Assembly: GCA_001800005.1 (NCBI GenBank)
Contig: MGUL01000075.1
Coordinates: 3,164-13,478, forward strand
DNA length: 10,315 nucleotides
Reading direction: 5' to 3'
Source: Elusimicrobia bacterium RBG_16_66_12
Lineage (GTDB): Bacteria; Elusimicrobiota; Elusimicrobia; UBA1565; UBA9628
The translations under genes were made by a program, and so were the position numbers. The notes below the pieces were generated by a model. The model worked only from the letters and a program-made list of their open reading frames with translations. It was not told the origin of the DNA and did not search any database. Each line of letters begins with the position of its first letter. The first letter of the stretch is position 1. This document shows positions 1 through 5,791 of the stretch, in pieces.

Positions 1-1
1 C

Positions 2-331
2 GGCGACCTGAAGACGGTGCAGTCCCTGATGCGCGTGATGGGCGAGAAGAACCGCCTGGCGGTCCTGCTCGCCGATGAGCTGAAGCACCCACAGGACGAG
101 AAGAGGTCCCACCGTTCCCGCGTGCGCATCGGCGCCGAGTCGGGCCTGCCGGAACTGCGGTCCGCCAGCCTCGTGACCCATGTCTACCGTCACGGAGACC
201 AGGTCCTGGGCGTGCTCGGCGTGCTGGGCTCCAAGCGCATGGAGTACTCCAAGATGATGAGCCTGGTCGACTACGTCAGCGGCCTCGTCGAGACGCGCCT
301 GCGCGAATGGGATCTTGAGGGCGTGAAGTGA
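2..331 (+). CDS. hrcA: HrcA heat-inducible transcription repressor, C-terminal part
   Basis: This is the 3' end of the gene for HrcA, the repressor that binds CIRCE operators in front of class I heat-shock genes and needs GroEL to stay active. The frame is open from base 2 to the TGA at 329-331, and about 109 residues are visible. They match the end of the family: an IGAESGLPEL segment, then SASLVTHVY, then the signature LGSKRMEYSKMMSLVDYVS near the C-terminus (the family usually has G-P-[TK]-R-M-x-Y; here Ser replaces Pro). The DNA-binding winged helix and any upstream CIRCE element lie left of the window, so truncation is only by the window edge. The stop overlaps the GTG start of grpE by 4 bases, indicating translational coupling in an hrcA-grpE-dnaK-dnaJ operon that HrcA presumably represses itself. 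Confidence 0.93.
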   Translation, partial: GDLKTVQSLMRVMGEKNRLAVLLADELKHPQDEKRSHRSRVRIGAESGLPELRSASLVTHVYRHGDQVLGVLGVLGSKRMEYSKMMSLVDYVSGLVETRLREWDLEGVK

Positions 332-816
332 GCGAGGACATCAAGGAGCCGTCGGAGCCGACGACGGCGCCGGCACCCGAGCCGGCCCCTGATTATTACA
401 AGCAACTCCTGCTCCTGAAGGCCGAGTTCGAGAACTACCGCAAACGCGTGGACCGCGACCGCCCGGAGTGGCTCAGGCTCGGTCGCGCGGAGGTCATCGC
501 CAAGCTCCTGCCCCTGCACGACCTGCTCCAGCACGCCCACGACGAGGTCAAGGCGGGGCACGCGGACACGCCGCTCGCCAAGGGCCTGGACGCGATCTTC
601 CGCGAGTACGAGAAGCTTTTCCGTGAGGAAGGAGTGTCGCGACTGGATCCATTAAGCAAGCCGTTCGACCCACACTATCACGAGGCGATCGGCTTCGTGG
701 ATAAGGCGGGCTTCGAGGAGGGGGCGGTGGCTGAGGTCCTGCAGGCCGGCTTCCTCCTCGGCGACAAGGTTTTGCGCACCGCGAAGGTGCGTCTGCAGAA
801 GAAATCCGGAGGTTGA
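328..816 (+). CDS. grpE: GrpE nucleotide exchange factor
   Basis: GrpE is the cytoplasmic dimeric factor that releases ADP from DnaK and so resets the chaperone cycle. The 162-residue product is short for the family (E. coli about 197), mainly because the acidic, disordered N-terminus is brief (residues 1-22, rich in Glu, Pro and Ala). The long coiled-coil helix starts near residue 25 with YKQLLLLKAEFENYRKRV, followed by the four-helix region (VIAKLLPLHDLLQHA). The beta-wing follows, with the family signature FDPHYHEAIGFV and VLQAGFLLGDKVLRTAKV at about residues 112-157. The GTG start at 328 overlaps the hrcA stop and has a GAGGG ribosome-binding site at 317-321. Nothing in the protein looks degraded, which matters because its partner DnaK carries a deletion. 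Confidence 0.96.
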   Translation: MSEDIKEPSEPTTAPAPEPAPDYYKQLLLLKAEFENYRKRVDRDRPEWLRLGRAEVIAKLLPLHDLLQHAHDEVKAGHADTPLAKGLDAIFREYEKLFREEGVSRLDPLSKPFDPHYHEAIGFVDKAGFEEGAVAEVLQAGFLLGDKVLRTAKVRLQKKSGG

Positions 817-818
817 CT

Positions 819-2570
819 ATGAGCAAGATCATCGGCATCGACTTGGGGACTTCGAACACGGCGGCGGCGATCATGGAGGGCGGCAAGTCCACCATCATCC
901 CCTCGGCCGAGGGCACCAGCCTGGGCGGCAAGGCGTTCCCGTCCTACGTCGCCTTCGCCAAGGACGGTCAGATGCTGGTCGGCGAGCCGGCGCGGCGGCA
1001 GGCCGTGGCCAACCCCGAGGCCACCTTCATGGCCTTCAAGCGCAAGATGGGCACCGACTTCCACTATAAGGCTGCGGACGGCAAGCAGTACACGCCCCAG
1101 CAGCTCTCCGCCTACCTCCTCCAGAAGGTCAAGCGCGACGCGGAGGCTTTCCTCGGCGACAAAATCGAGAAGGCCGTCATCACCGTGCCGGCCTACTTCA
1201 ACGACAACCAGCGCCAGGCCACCAAGGACGCGGGCACCATCGCGGGCCTGGAGGTCGTGCGCATCGTCAACGAGCCTACGGCCGCGTGCCTCGCCTACGG
1301 CATCGACAAGAAGGGCAAGGACGAAAAGATCATGGTCTTCGACTTGGGCGGCGGCACGCTCGACGTCACGATCATGGATTTCGGCGGCGGCGTCTTCGAG
1401 GTGATCTCCACCTCGGGCGACACCCAACTCGGCGGCACCGACATGGACAACGTGCTGCTCGACTTCGTCGCAGACGAGTTCAAGAAGGAGACCGGAGCCG
1501 ACGTCCGCAAGGACCCGATGGCGACCCAGCGCGTGCGCGAGGCCGTCGAGAAGGCGAAGATCGAACTGTCCACGACCTTCGAGACCGACATCAACCTGCC
1601 GTACCTGACGGCCGTCGACAACGCGCCCAAGCACCTGGCCTTCAAGTTCTCGAGGTCCAAGCTCGAGTCGCTGGTCGAGCCGATCGTCCAGAAGTTCGTC
1701 GAGGACTACGTCGGCAAGAAGCTCGAGCGCGGCATCGATCCGATGGAGTGCGTGGCCGCGGGCGCGGCCGTGCAGGCGGCGGTGCTGACCGGCGAGGTCA
1801 AGGACGTCCTGCTGCTCGACGTCACGCCGCTGACCCTGGGCATCGAGACCCTGGGCGGTGTGATGACCCCGCTCATCGAGCGCAACACGACCATCCCCGT
1901 CGAGAAGTCCCAGATATTCTCCACGGCCGCGGACAACCAGCCGGCCGTCACCGTGCTCGTCCTCCAGGGAGAGCGTCCCAAGGCGTCCGACAACGTCTCT
2001 CTCGGGAAATTCGACCTGGATGGGATCCCGCCCGCGCCGCGCGGCACGCCGCAGATCAAGGTGTCCTTCTCCATCGACGCCAACGGCATCCTGAACGTGA
2101 AGGCTGAGGACCTCGGCACGAAGAAGGCTCACCACATCACCATCTCGGCGCCGAACAAGCTGGACAAGGCCGAGATCGAGAAGTTCGTCAAACAGGCCGA
2201 GCAATTCGCCGAGGACGACAAGAGGTTCAAGGAGAAAGTGACGGCCAAGAATGAGGCCGACGCGCTGCTCTTTTCCGCTGAAAAGGCCTTGAAGGAGCAC
2301 GGCGACAAGGTCTCGGCCGAGGACCGGCAGAACATCGACCGCGGCGTCTCGGAGCTGAAGGAAGCCCTGAAGGGCGACGACCTGGCGGCCATCAACAAGG
2401 CCAAGGAAGCCCTGATGAAGGCCTCCCACAAGCTCGCCGAGGAGATGTACAAGGCCGAGTCGGCCAAGGCCGGAGCGGCCGGCGCCGCGGGCGCGGCCGC
2501 CGAGGGCGACAAGAAGCCCGGCGACGGCGTGGTGGACGCGGAAGTCGTCGACGAAAAGAAGGAGCCGTAA
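819..2570 (+). CDS. dnaK: DnaK (Hsp70) chaperone with an apparent in-frame deletion in the ATPase domain
   Basis: Hsp70 chaperone of 583 residues. The start is ATG 819, set by GGAGG at 807-811; the in-frame TTG at 813 is too close to that site. Visible ATPase-domain elements: phosphate-1 IDLGTSN (residues 7-13), K74, connect-1 VPAYFNDNQRQATKDAG, phosphate-2 DLGGGT (175-180), T202, and connect-2 AAGAAVQAAVLTG. The linker DVLLLD (329-334), beta-sandwich substrate domain, helical lid and a GVVDAEVVDEKK tail follow, so the chaperone half is complete. Two lengths differ from E. coli. About 23 residues are absent from the N-terminal quadrant, as is normal in Gram-positive and archaeal Hsp70s. A further ~36 are absent after KLESLVEP (residue 288), where the text jumps directly to VQKFVEDYVGKK. 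The lost piece normally includes the adenosine-binding VGGxTRxP segment. The frame is intact, so it is annotated as a CDS, but normal ATPase activity is doubtful. The sequence recalls Thermoplasma-type DnaK (from memory). Confidence 0.95.
   Translation: MSKIIGIDLGTSNTAAAIMEGGKSTIIPSAEGTSLGGKAFPSYVAFAKDGQMLVGEPARRQAVANPEATFMAFKRKMGTDFHYKAADGKQYTPQQLSAYLLQKVKRDAEAFLGDKIEKAVITVPAYFNDNQRQATKDAGTIAGLEVVRIVNEPTAACLAYGIDKKGKDEKIMVFDLGGGTLDVTIMDFGGGVFEVISTSGDTQLGGTDMDNVLLDFVADEFKKETGADVRKDPMATQRVREAVEKAKIELSTTFETDINLPYLTAVDNAPKHLAFKFSRSKLESLVEPIVQKFVEDYVGKKLERGIDPMECVAAGAAVQAAVLTGEVKDVLLLDVTPLTLGIETLGGVMTPLIERNTTIPVEKSQIFSTAADNQPAVTVLVLQGERPKASDNVSLGKFDLDGIPPAPRGTPQIKVSFSIDANGILNVKAEDLGTKKAHHITISAPNKLDKAEIEKFVKQAEQFAEDDKRFKEKVTAKNEADALLFSAEKALKEHGDKVSAEDRQNIDRGVSELKEALKGDDLAAINKAKEALMKASHKLAEEMYKAESAKAGAAGAAGAAAEGDKKPGDGVVDAEVVDEKKEP
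1676..1694 (+). other. Deletion junction in dnaK (loss of about 36 codons)
   Basis: The bases ccgatcgtccag at 1680-1691 encode P288-I289-V290-Q291. To the left, the sequence matches the conserved helix ending LESLVE in Hsp70 (E. coli LESLVEDLVNRS). To the right, it matches the helix after the VGGxTRxP motif (E. coli MVQKKVAEFFGK). In family members both sites can read Pro-Ile-Val or close to it, so a crossover between two copies of about nine bases (ccgatcgtc) would delete everything between and leave one copy in frame. The comparison with E. coli is from memory; the ancestral second repeat is inferred, not seen. Confidence 0.8.
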
Positions 2571-2576
2571 GCGCCC

Positions 2577-3704
2577 GTGGCCGAGGACTACTACTCGTTG
2601 TTGGGGGTGGCGCGCAACGCGACGGCGGCCGAAATCAAAGCCGCCTATCGCAAGCTCGCGATGAAGCACCACCCGGACCGCAATCCCGGCAACAAGGAGG
2701 CGGAGGAGAAGTTTCGCAGGATCAACTCCGCCTACGAGGCCCTCTCCGACGACAAGAAGCGCAAGCTCTACGACCAGTACGGGGAAGCCGGGATCAGAGG
2801 CGGCGGCGCCGGAGGCTCCGGGTTCGAGGGCTTCGGCCAGGGCGCGGACGTCAACGAGGTGTTCGGCGACCTCTTCGAGAATTTCTTCGGCGGGGGGGGC
2901 GCCCGCGGCGGCGGCCGGCGGCGCGGGGCGCACGGCGCGGACCTGAAGTACGAGGCGCAGATATCCTTGGAGGACGCGTTCAATGGCGCCCAGCTGCCGC
3001 TGAGCTTCAGCCGGGCCGAGGCCTGCGGGACGTGCCGCGGGACCGGAGCCAAGCCCGGCACGTCGGCTCAGCGCTGCGCGCAGTGCCGCGGCCAGGGGCG
3101 CGTGCAGTTCTCCCAGGGCTTCTTCTCCATGTCCCAGACCTGCCCCGCCTGCGCGGGCGAGGGCCAGGTCGTGGAGAGCCCCTGCAAGGATTGTCGCGGC
3201 CAGGGCCGGACCCGGCGCGAGGCCGAACTCAAGGTGAAGATCCCGCCCGGCATCTACGACGGCGCGACCCTGCGCATCTCCGGCGAGGGCGAGGCCGCCC
3301 CGCACGGCGGCCAGCCCGGCGACCTCTACGTGCACGTGAAGGTCAAGCCCGACCCCCGCTTCGAGCGCCACGAGGACGACCTGTCGGTGACGGCGGGCGT
3401 CGACGTGGCCACGGCCGCGCTCGGCGGCACGGCCGACGTCCCGACCCTCGACGGCGAGCCGGTGAAGGTCAAGGTCCCGGCCGGAGTCCAAGGCGGGGCG
3501 ACCTTCCGCGTGCGCGAGAAGGGCATGCCGAGGCTCCACGGGCGCGGGCGGGGGGATCTTCTCGTCCACGTCCGCGTGGACGTGCCGCGGGAGCTCAACG
3601 CCCGTCAGCGCGAACTCTTCGAGGATCTGCGCAAGGCCTTCGAGGCCGCGCACGCGGCCCCCGGGGACTCCGGCGTGTTCGGCCGCCTCTTCGGCAAGGA
3701 TTGA
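2577..3704 (+). CDS. dnaJ: DnaJ (Hsp40) co-chaperone, type I
   Basis: DnaJ delivers unfolded substrates to DnaK and stimulates its ATPase. The 375-residue protein has every type I element in order. The J domain covers residues 1-70 with the HPD motif at H32-P33-D34. A Gly/Phe-rich linker runs to about residue 118 and includes a DVNEVFGDLFENFF segment. The zinc region has four intact CxxCxGxG repeats starting at C150 (CGTCRGTG) and ending with the repeat at C203 (CKDCRGQG). Two C-terminal beta-barrel substrate domains and a short dimerisation tail complete it. The GTG start at 2577 lies six bases after the dnaK stop, with a GGAG at 2561-2564 inside the end of dnaK. No residue expected to be essential is missing, in contrast to DnaK. 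Confidence 0.97.
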   Translation: MAEDYYSLLGVARNATAAEIKAAYRKLAMKHHPDRNPGNKEAEEKFRRINSAYEALSDDKKRKLYDQYGEAGIRGGGAGGSGFEGFGQGADVNEVFGDLFENFFGGGGARGGGRRRGAHGADLKYEAQISLEDAFNGAQLPLSFSRAEACGTCRGTGAKPGTSAQRCAQCRGQGRVQFSQGFFSMSQTCPACAGEGQVVESPCKDCRGQGRTRREAELKVKIPPGIYDGATLRISGEGEAAPHGGQPGDLYVHVKVKPDPRFERHEDDLSVTAGVDVATAALGGTADVPTLDGEPVKVKVPAGVQGGATFRVREKGMPRLHGRGRGDLLVHVRVDVPRELNARQRELFEDLRKAFEAAHAAPGDSGVFGRLFGKD

Positions 3705-3708
3705 CGCC

Positions 3709-4482
3709 ATGCCCCAGTTCTTCGTCGCCCCCGAGGACATCCAGAGGAAGTCCTTCCGGCTGAGCGGCCCGGAGGCCTTTCATGTGGTCAAGGTCCTGCG
3801 CTACGCGAAGGGCCGGTCCCTGGAGCTCTTCGACGGCCGGGGCGGACGATTCGAGGGCGTCATCGAGACCATCGACGCCGACGGCTCCGTCACGGGCCGG
3901 CTCACCGCCACCTTGAAGGCCGATGACGTCCGCAAGCCGGTGCGGCTGCATCTCCACCTGGGCCTGCTGAAGGCCAGTCACTGGGATGACGCGCTGGAGA
4001 AGGGCACGGAGCTGGGCGTGGCTTCCTTCGTGCCGGTGCTGACGCCGCGCACGGTGGTCCTCCTCCATGAGGCGCCCCGCGCCAAATCCAAGGCCGAGCG
4101 CTGGTCGCGCATCGTGATGGCGGCGGCCAAGCAGAGCGGCCGCGCCGACCTGCCTCTCGTGCGGGAGCCCGTGCAGTTCCGCGACGCCATCCGCGCCTGC
4201 AAGGGCCAGGGACTGACGCTGCTGGCCTGGGAAGGCATGAAGGGCTCCGTGGCGGCCGAGACCCTGCGCAGGGCCCTGCGCGACGCCGACGTGAAGCGGG
4301 GCGCGGAGTCCCTGGACGTCCGGCTTTTCATCGGCCCCGAGGGCGGCTTCAGCGAGGAGGAAGTCGAGATGGCCGAAGCCGAGGACGCGGTGGTCTTCGG
4401 GATGGGCCCGCGGGTCCTGCGCGCCGAGACGGCGGCCGTCGCGGCCGTCACCCTGATCCAGTACGAGCTCGGAGCCCTATGA
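3709..4482 (+). CDS. rsmE: 16S rRNA (uracil-1498-N3)-methyltransferase RsmE
   Basis: RsmE methylates N3 of U1498 in the decoding region of 16S rRNA on assembled 30S subunits, using S-adenosylmethionine. The 257-residue product has the family layout. An N-terminal PUA-like RNA-binding part begins MPQFFV and carries LSGPEAFHVVKVLRYAKG. A C-terminal SPOUT (trefoil-knot) domain follows, with the segment KASHWDDALEKGTELGV and the knot motifs IGPEGGFSEEEV (GPEGG at 209-213) and VLRAETAAVAAV (LRAET at 237-241; many relatives have LRTET). The start at 3709 has AAGGA at 3696-3700, eight bases upstream. rsmE often follows dnaJ in bacterial heat-shock operons, usually with prmA between; prmA is absent here. 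The stop overlaps the next start as ATGA. Confidence 0.94.
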   Translation: MPQFFVAPEDIQRKSFRLSGPEAFHVVKVLRYAKGRSLELFDGRGGRFEGVIETIDADGSVTGRLTATLKADDVRKPVRLHLHLGLLKASHWDDALEKGTELGVASFVPVLTPRTVVLLHEAPRAKSKAERWSRIVMAAAKQSGRADLPLVREPVQFRDAIRACKGQGLTLLAWEGMKGSVAAETLRRALRDADVKRGAESLDVRLFIGPEGGFSEEEVEMAEAEDAVVFGMGPRVLRAETAAVAAVTLIQYELGAL

Positions 4483-5072
4483 GCGGCCTCTTCGACGCGC
4501 TGAACGTCATGAACGTCCTCCTGGTCGACGACGATCCTCTGGTGCTTTCCCTGTTGAACGAGGCGTTGAGGGCGGGCGATCGCAAAATCCTGACCGCGGC
4601 CAGCGGAGAGGAAGCCTGGGAGATCCTCGGACGCACGGAGATCCATGTGGTGGTCAGCGACATGCGGATGTCCGGGATGGACGGCCTCGAGCTGTGCCGG
4701 CGCGTGCGCGCGAGGAAGTCTCGCGCCTACACCTACTTCATCCTGGTCACCGGGGCCTCTATGGACCCGAAGGCATACGAGGCCGCCGGGCTCGCGGAGG
4801 TCGACGATTTCGTCAGCAAGCCGAACCTCGCCGAGCCGCTGCGCCTGCGCCTGCGCGCGGCCAAGCGGCTTCTGAGCGTGGCCAACCGGCTGAGCGAGTT
4901 GGAGGGCATCATCCCCATCTGCGCTCATTGCCGGCGCTTGCGCGGCGAGGGGGACTCCTATCAGCAGATGGAGGCCTATTTCCAGAAGCACCACTCCGGG
5001 TTGGTGTTCAGTCACGGCATCTGCCCGGACTGCCTGTCCAAGAATTTCGGAGAGGCCTCTCCGGACCTTTAG
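4479..5072 (+). CDS. Response regulator: receiver domain plus cysteine-rich C-terminal motif
   Basis: A 197-residue protein with no DNA-binding domain. Residues 11-130 form a CheY-like receiver with a complete active site: acidic D17-D18, phospho-acceptor D61, T91 and K114. The tail (about 143-190) has the recurring motif G-I-I-P-I-C-x-H-C-R-R-L-R, an aromatic segment around QQMEAYFQKH, and H-G-I-C-P-D-C-L. Cysteines at 148, 151, 182 and 185 with nearby histidines suggest a metal site. I know this tail from the ends of many receiver and PAS-containing signalling proteins, but not with an assigned biochemical function. The ATG at 4479 overlaps the rsmE stop (ATGA), with GGAG at 4471-4474. A second ATG at 4509, directly before NVLLVDDDP, would remove ten non-conserved residues and cannot be excluded. 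The cognate kinase is not in the window. Confidence 0.9.
   Translation: MSGLFDALNVMNVLLVDDDPLVLSLLNEALRAGDRKILTAASGEEAWEILGRTEIHVVVSDMRMSGMDGLELCRRVRARKSRAYTYFILVTGASMDPKAYEAAGLAEVDDFVSKPNLAEPLRLRLRAAKRLLSVANRLSELEGIIPICAHCRRLRGEGDSYQQMEAYFQKHHSGLVFSHGICPDCLSKNFGEASPDL
5048..5063. repeat. Perfect 16-bp palindrome at the end of the response-regulator gene
   Basis: The sequence CGGAGAGGCCTCTCCG is its own reverse complement. As RNA it could form a six-pair stem with a GGCC loop, followed by GGACCTTT, which is too short a U run for a convincing terminator. It lies ten bases before the upstream gene's stop and about 38 bases before the -35 region of the next promoter. It could be a weak terminator, an operator or chance (it encodes ordinary-looking residues). 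Confidence 0.45.
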
Positions 5073-5101
5073 GCCTACGGTCGGCAGGGAGCCGAGGACC
5101 C

Positions 5102-5130
5102 TTGCTGGAATGGGACTATAAGGATATAAT
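5102..5130 (+). promoter_or_regulatory. Sigma-70-type promoter for the HIT-rpsU block
   Basis: A -35 box TTGCTG (5102-5107; TTG matches the consensus) and a perfect -10 box TATAAT (5125-5130) are separated by exactly 17 bases. The A+T-rich stretch stands out in a GC-rich region and lies in the longest gap so far (5073-5140). Transcription would start near 5136-5138. It should drive the HIT gene and rpsU, and by readthrough dnaG and rpoD. Confidence 0.75.
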
Positions 5131-5140
5131 CCCGATTGAC

Positions 5141-5482
5141 TTGAGTTCAGACTGCCTGTTCTGCCGGATCGTCCGACGCGAGATTCCCGCCCAGATCGTC
5201 CACGAGGACGAGCAAGCGCTTGTCTTCAAGGACGTTGCTCCTCAGGCCCCGACGCATGTCCTGGTGGTCCCCAAGAAACACTTGGGCAGCCTGGCCGCGT
5301 CGACCGACGAGGACCTTGCCCTTTTGGGGCACCTGCAGCGCTTGGCCTGCCGCATCGCCGAGGGCGCTTCGCTCTCGTCGTTCAGGCTGGTGACGAACAA
5401 CGGGCGCGGGGCCGGACAGTCGGTCGCGCATCTGCACTATCATCTTTTGGCCGGTCGCCCGATGGCATGGCCCCCGGGTTGA
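5141..5482 (+). CDS. HIT-family (Hint-like) nucleotide hydrolase
   Basis: Histidine-triad protein of about 113 residues, the usual size for bacterial Hint proteins, which hydrolyse purine nucleoside phosphoramidates and related aminoacyl-adenylates. It begins S-D-C-L-F-C-R-I-V with two cysteines (C5, C8) as in zinc-binding relatives, continues ALVFKDVAPQAPTHVLVVPKKH, and ends with GQSVAHLHYHLLAGRPM, where H97, H99 and H101 form the HxHxH triad. No in-frame ATG or GTG lies between the previous stop and the conserved N-terminus. TTG at 5141 is the best start, although it has no Shine-Dalgarno sequence and sits only about four bases after the predicted transcription start. The gene is 43 bases upstream of rpsU and probably cotranscribed with it. 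Physiological substrate unknown. Confidence 0.92.
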   Translation: MSSDCLFCRIVRREIPAQIVHEDEQALVFKDVAPQAPTHVLVVPKKHLGSLAASTDEDLALLGHLQRLACRIAEGASLSSFRLVTNNGRGAGQSVAHLHYHLLAGRPMAWPPG

Positions 5483-5504
5483 GACTCTTTCTTCCGACGA
5501 TGGA

Positions 5505-5514
5505 AAGGTGGTGA
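5505..5514 (+). promoter_or_regulatory. Strong Shine-Dalgarno sequence for rpsU
   Basis: AAGGTGGTGA matches the anti-Shine-Dalgarno complement AAGGAGGTGA at nine of ten positions and is followed by an A/T-rich spacer to the ATG at 5526. It is the best ribosome-binding site in the window, fitting a ribosomal protein made in large amounts. No -10 box is visible between the HIT gene and rpsU, so rpsU likely relies on the promoter at 5102-5130. Confidence 0.75.
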
Positions 5515-5525
5515 ATCTTTAAAAA

Positions 5526-5723
5526 ATGGTTTTCATCAAACTGCGTGAAGGCGAGGGGCTCGAAGAGGCTCTGCGCCGCTTCAAGCGCGAGTGCGAGCGC
5601 AACGGCGTCCTCAAAGAGGTCAAGCGCCGCGAGCACTACATGTCTCCCGCGATGAAGCGCAAGCTGAAGGCCGCCGAGGCCCGCCGCAAGATGCGGCGCG
5701 CCAAGCGGCGCCGCGTCCCCTGA
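5526..5723 (+). CDS. rpsU: Small ribosomal subunit protein bS21
   Basis: bS21 is a small, very basic 30S protein near the anti-Shine-Dalgarno end of 16S rRNA, where it assists initiation on natural mRNAs. The 65-residue product shows the family core almost throughout: VFIKLREGEGLEEALRRFKR, then CERNGVLKEVKRREHY, then an Arg/Lys-rich helix ending in RRAKRRRVP. The length is within the normal 58-71 range. It is the first gene of the conserved rpsU-dnaG-rpoD arrangement known from E. coli, and is separated from dnaG by a strong hairpin that would let bS21 be produced in excess over primase and sigma factor. Confidence 0.96.
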   Translation: MVFIKLREGEGLEEALRRFKRECERNGVLKEVKRREHYMSPAMKRKLKAAEARRKMRRAKRRRVP

Positions 5724-5735
5724 GAAGGCGACGCG

Positions 5736-5780
5736 AGCCGGCACCGCTCCTTTCAGGGGCGGTGCCGGCTTCCCGGTTTT
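5736..5780 (+). terminator. Hairpin terminator or attenuator between rpsU and dnaG
   Basis: The arms GCCGGCACCGCTCC (5737-5750) and GGGGCGGTGCCGGC (5756-5769) pair over 14 positions with one G-U wobble around a TTTCA loop; A5736-T5770 adds a fifteenth pair. A TTTT run follows only at 5777-5780, seven bases after the stem, so termination is probably partial. E. coli also has a terminator between rpsU and dnaG. The position between two cotranscribed genes suggests it tunes the ratio of bS21 to primase and sigma-70. Confidence 0.85.
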
Positions 5781-5791
5781 CCCGTGATCCG

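Noticed and set aside
813..818. TTG at 813 as the dnaK start
   Set aside because: Only one base from the GGAGG at 807-811; ATG 819 has seven-base spacing and begins at the conserved MSKIIGIDLG.
1286..2107. A 273-codon plus-strand frame inside dnaK
   Set aside because: Arg/Gly/His-rich product typical of a shifted frame in GC-rich DNA; dnaK reads through without interruption.
678..3740. A 1020-codon open frame on the minus strand opposite grpE, dnaK and dnaJ
   Set aside because: It mirrors the third-position G/C bias of the real genes, its product is low-complexity (Leu, Val, Arg, Gly, Asp), and long frames opposite hsp70 genes are a known artefact of codon bias.
5081..5095. Small hairpin TCGGC-aggga-GCCGA after the response-regulator stop
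   Set aside because: Only five pairs and no U run; not a credible terminator.
1..5140. Search for a CIRCE operator for HrcA inside the window
   Set aside because: No TTAGCACTC-N9-GAGTGCTAA-like repeat seen; if present it should lie upstream of hrcA, outside the window.
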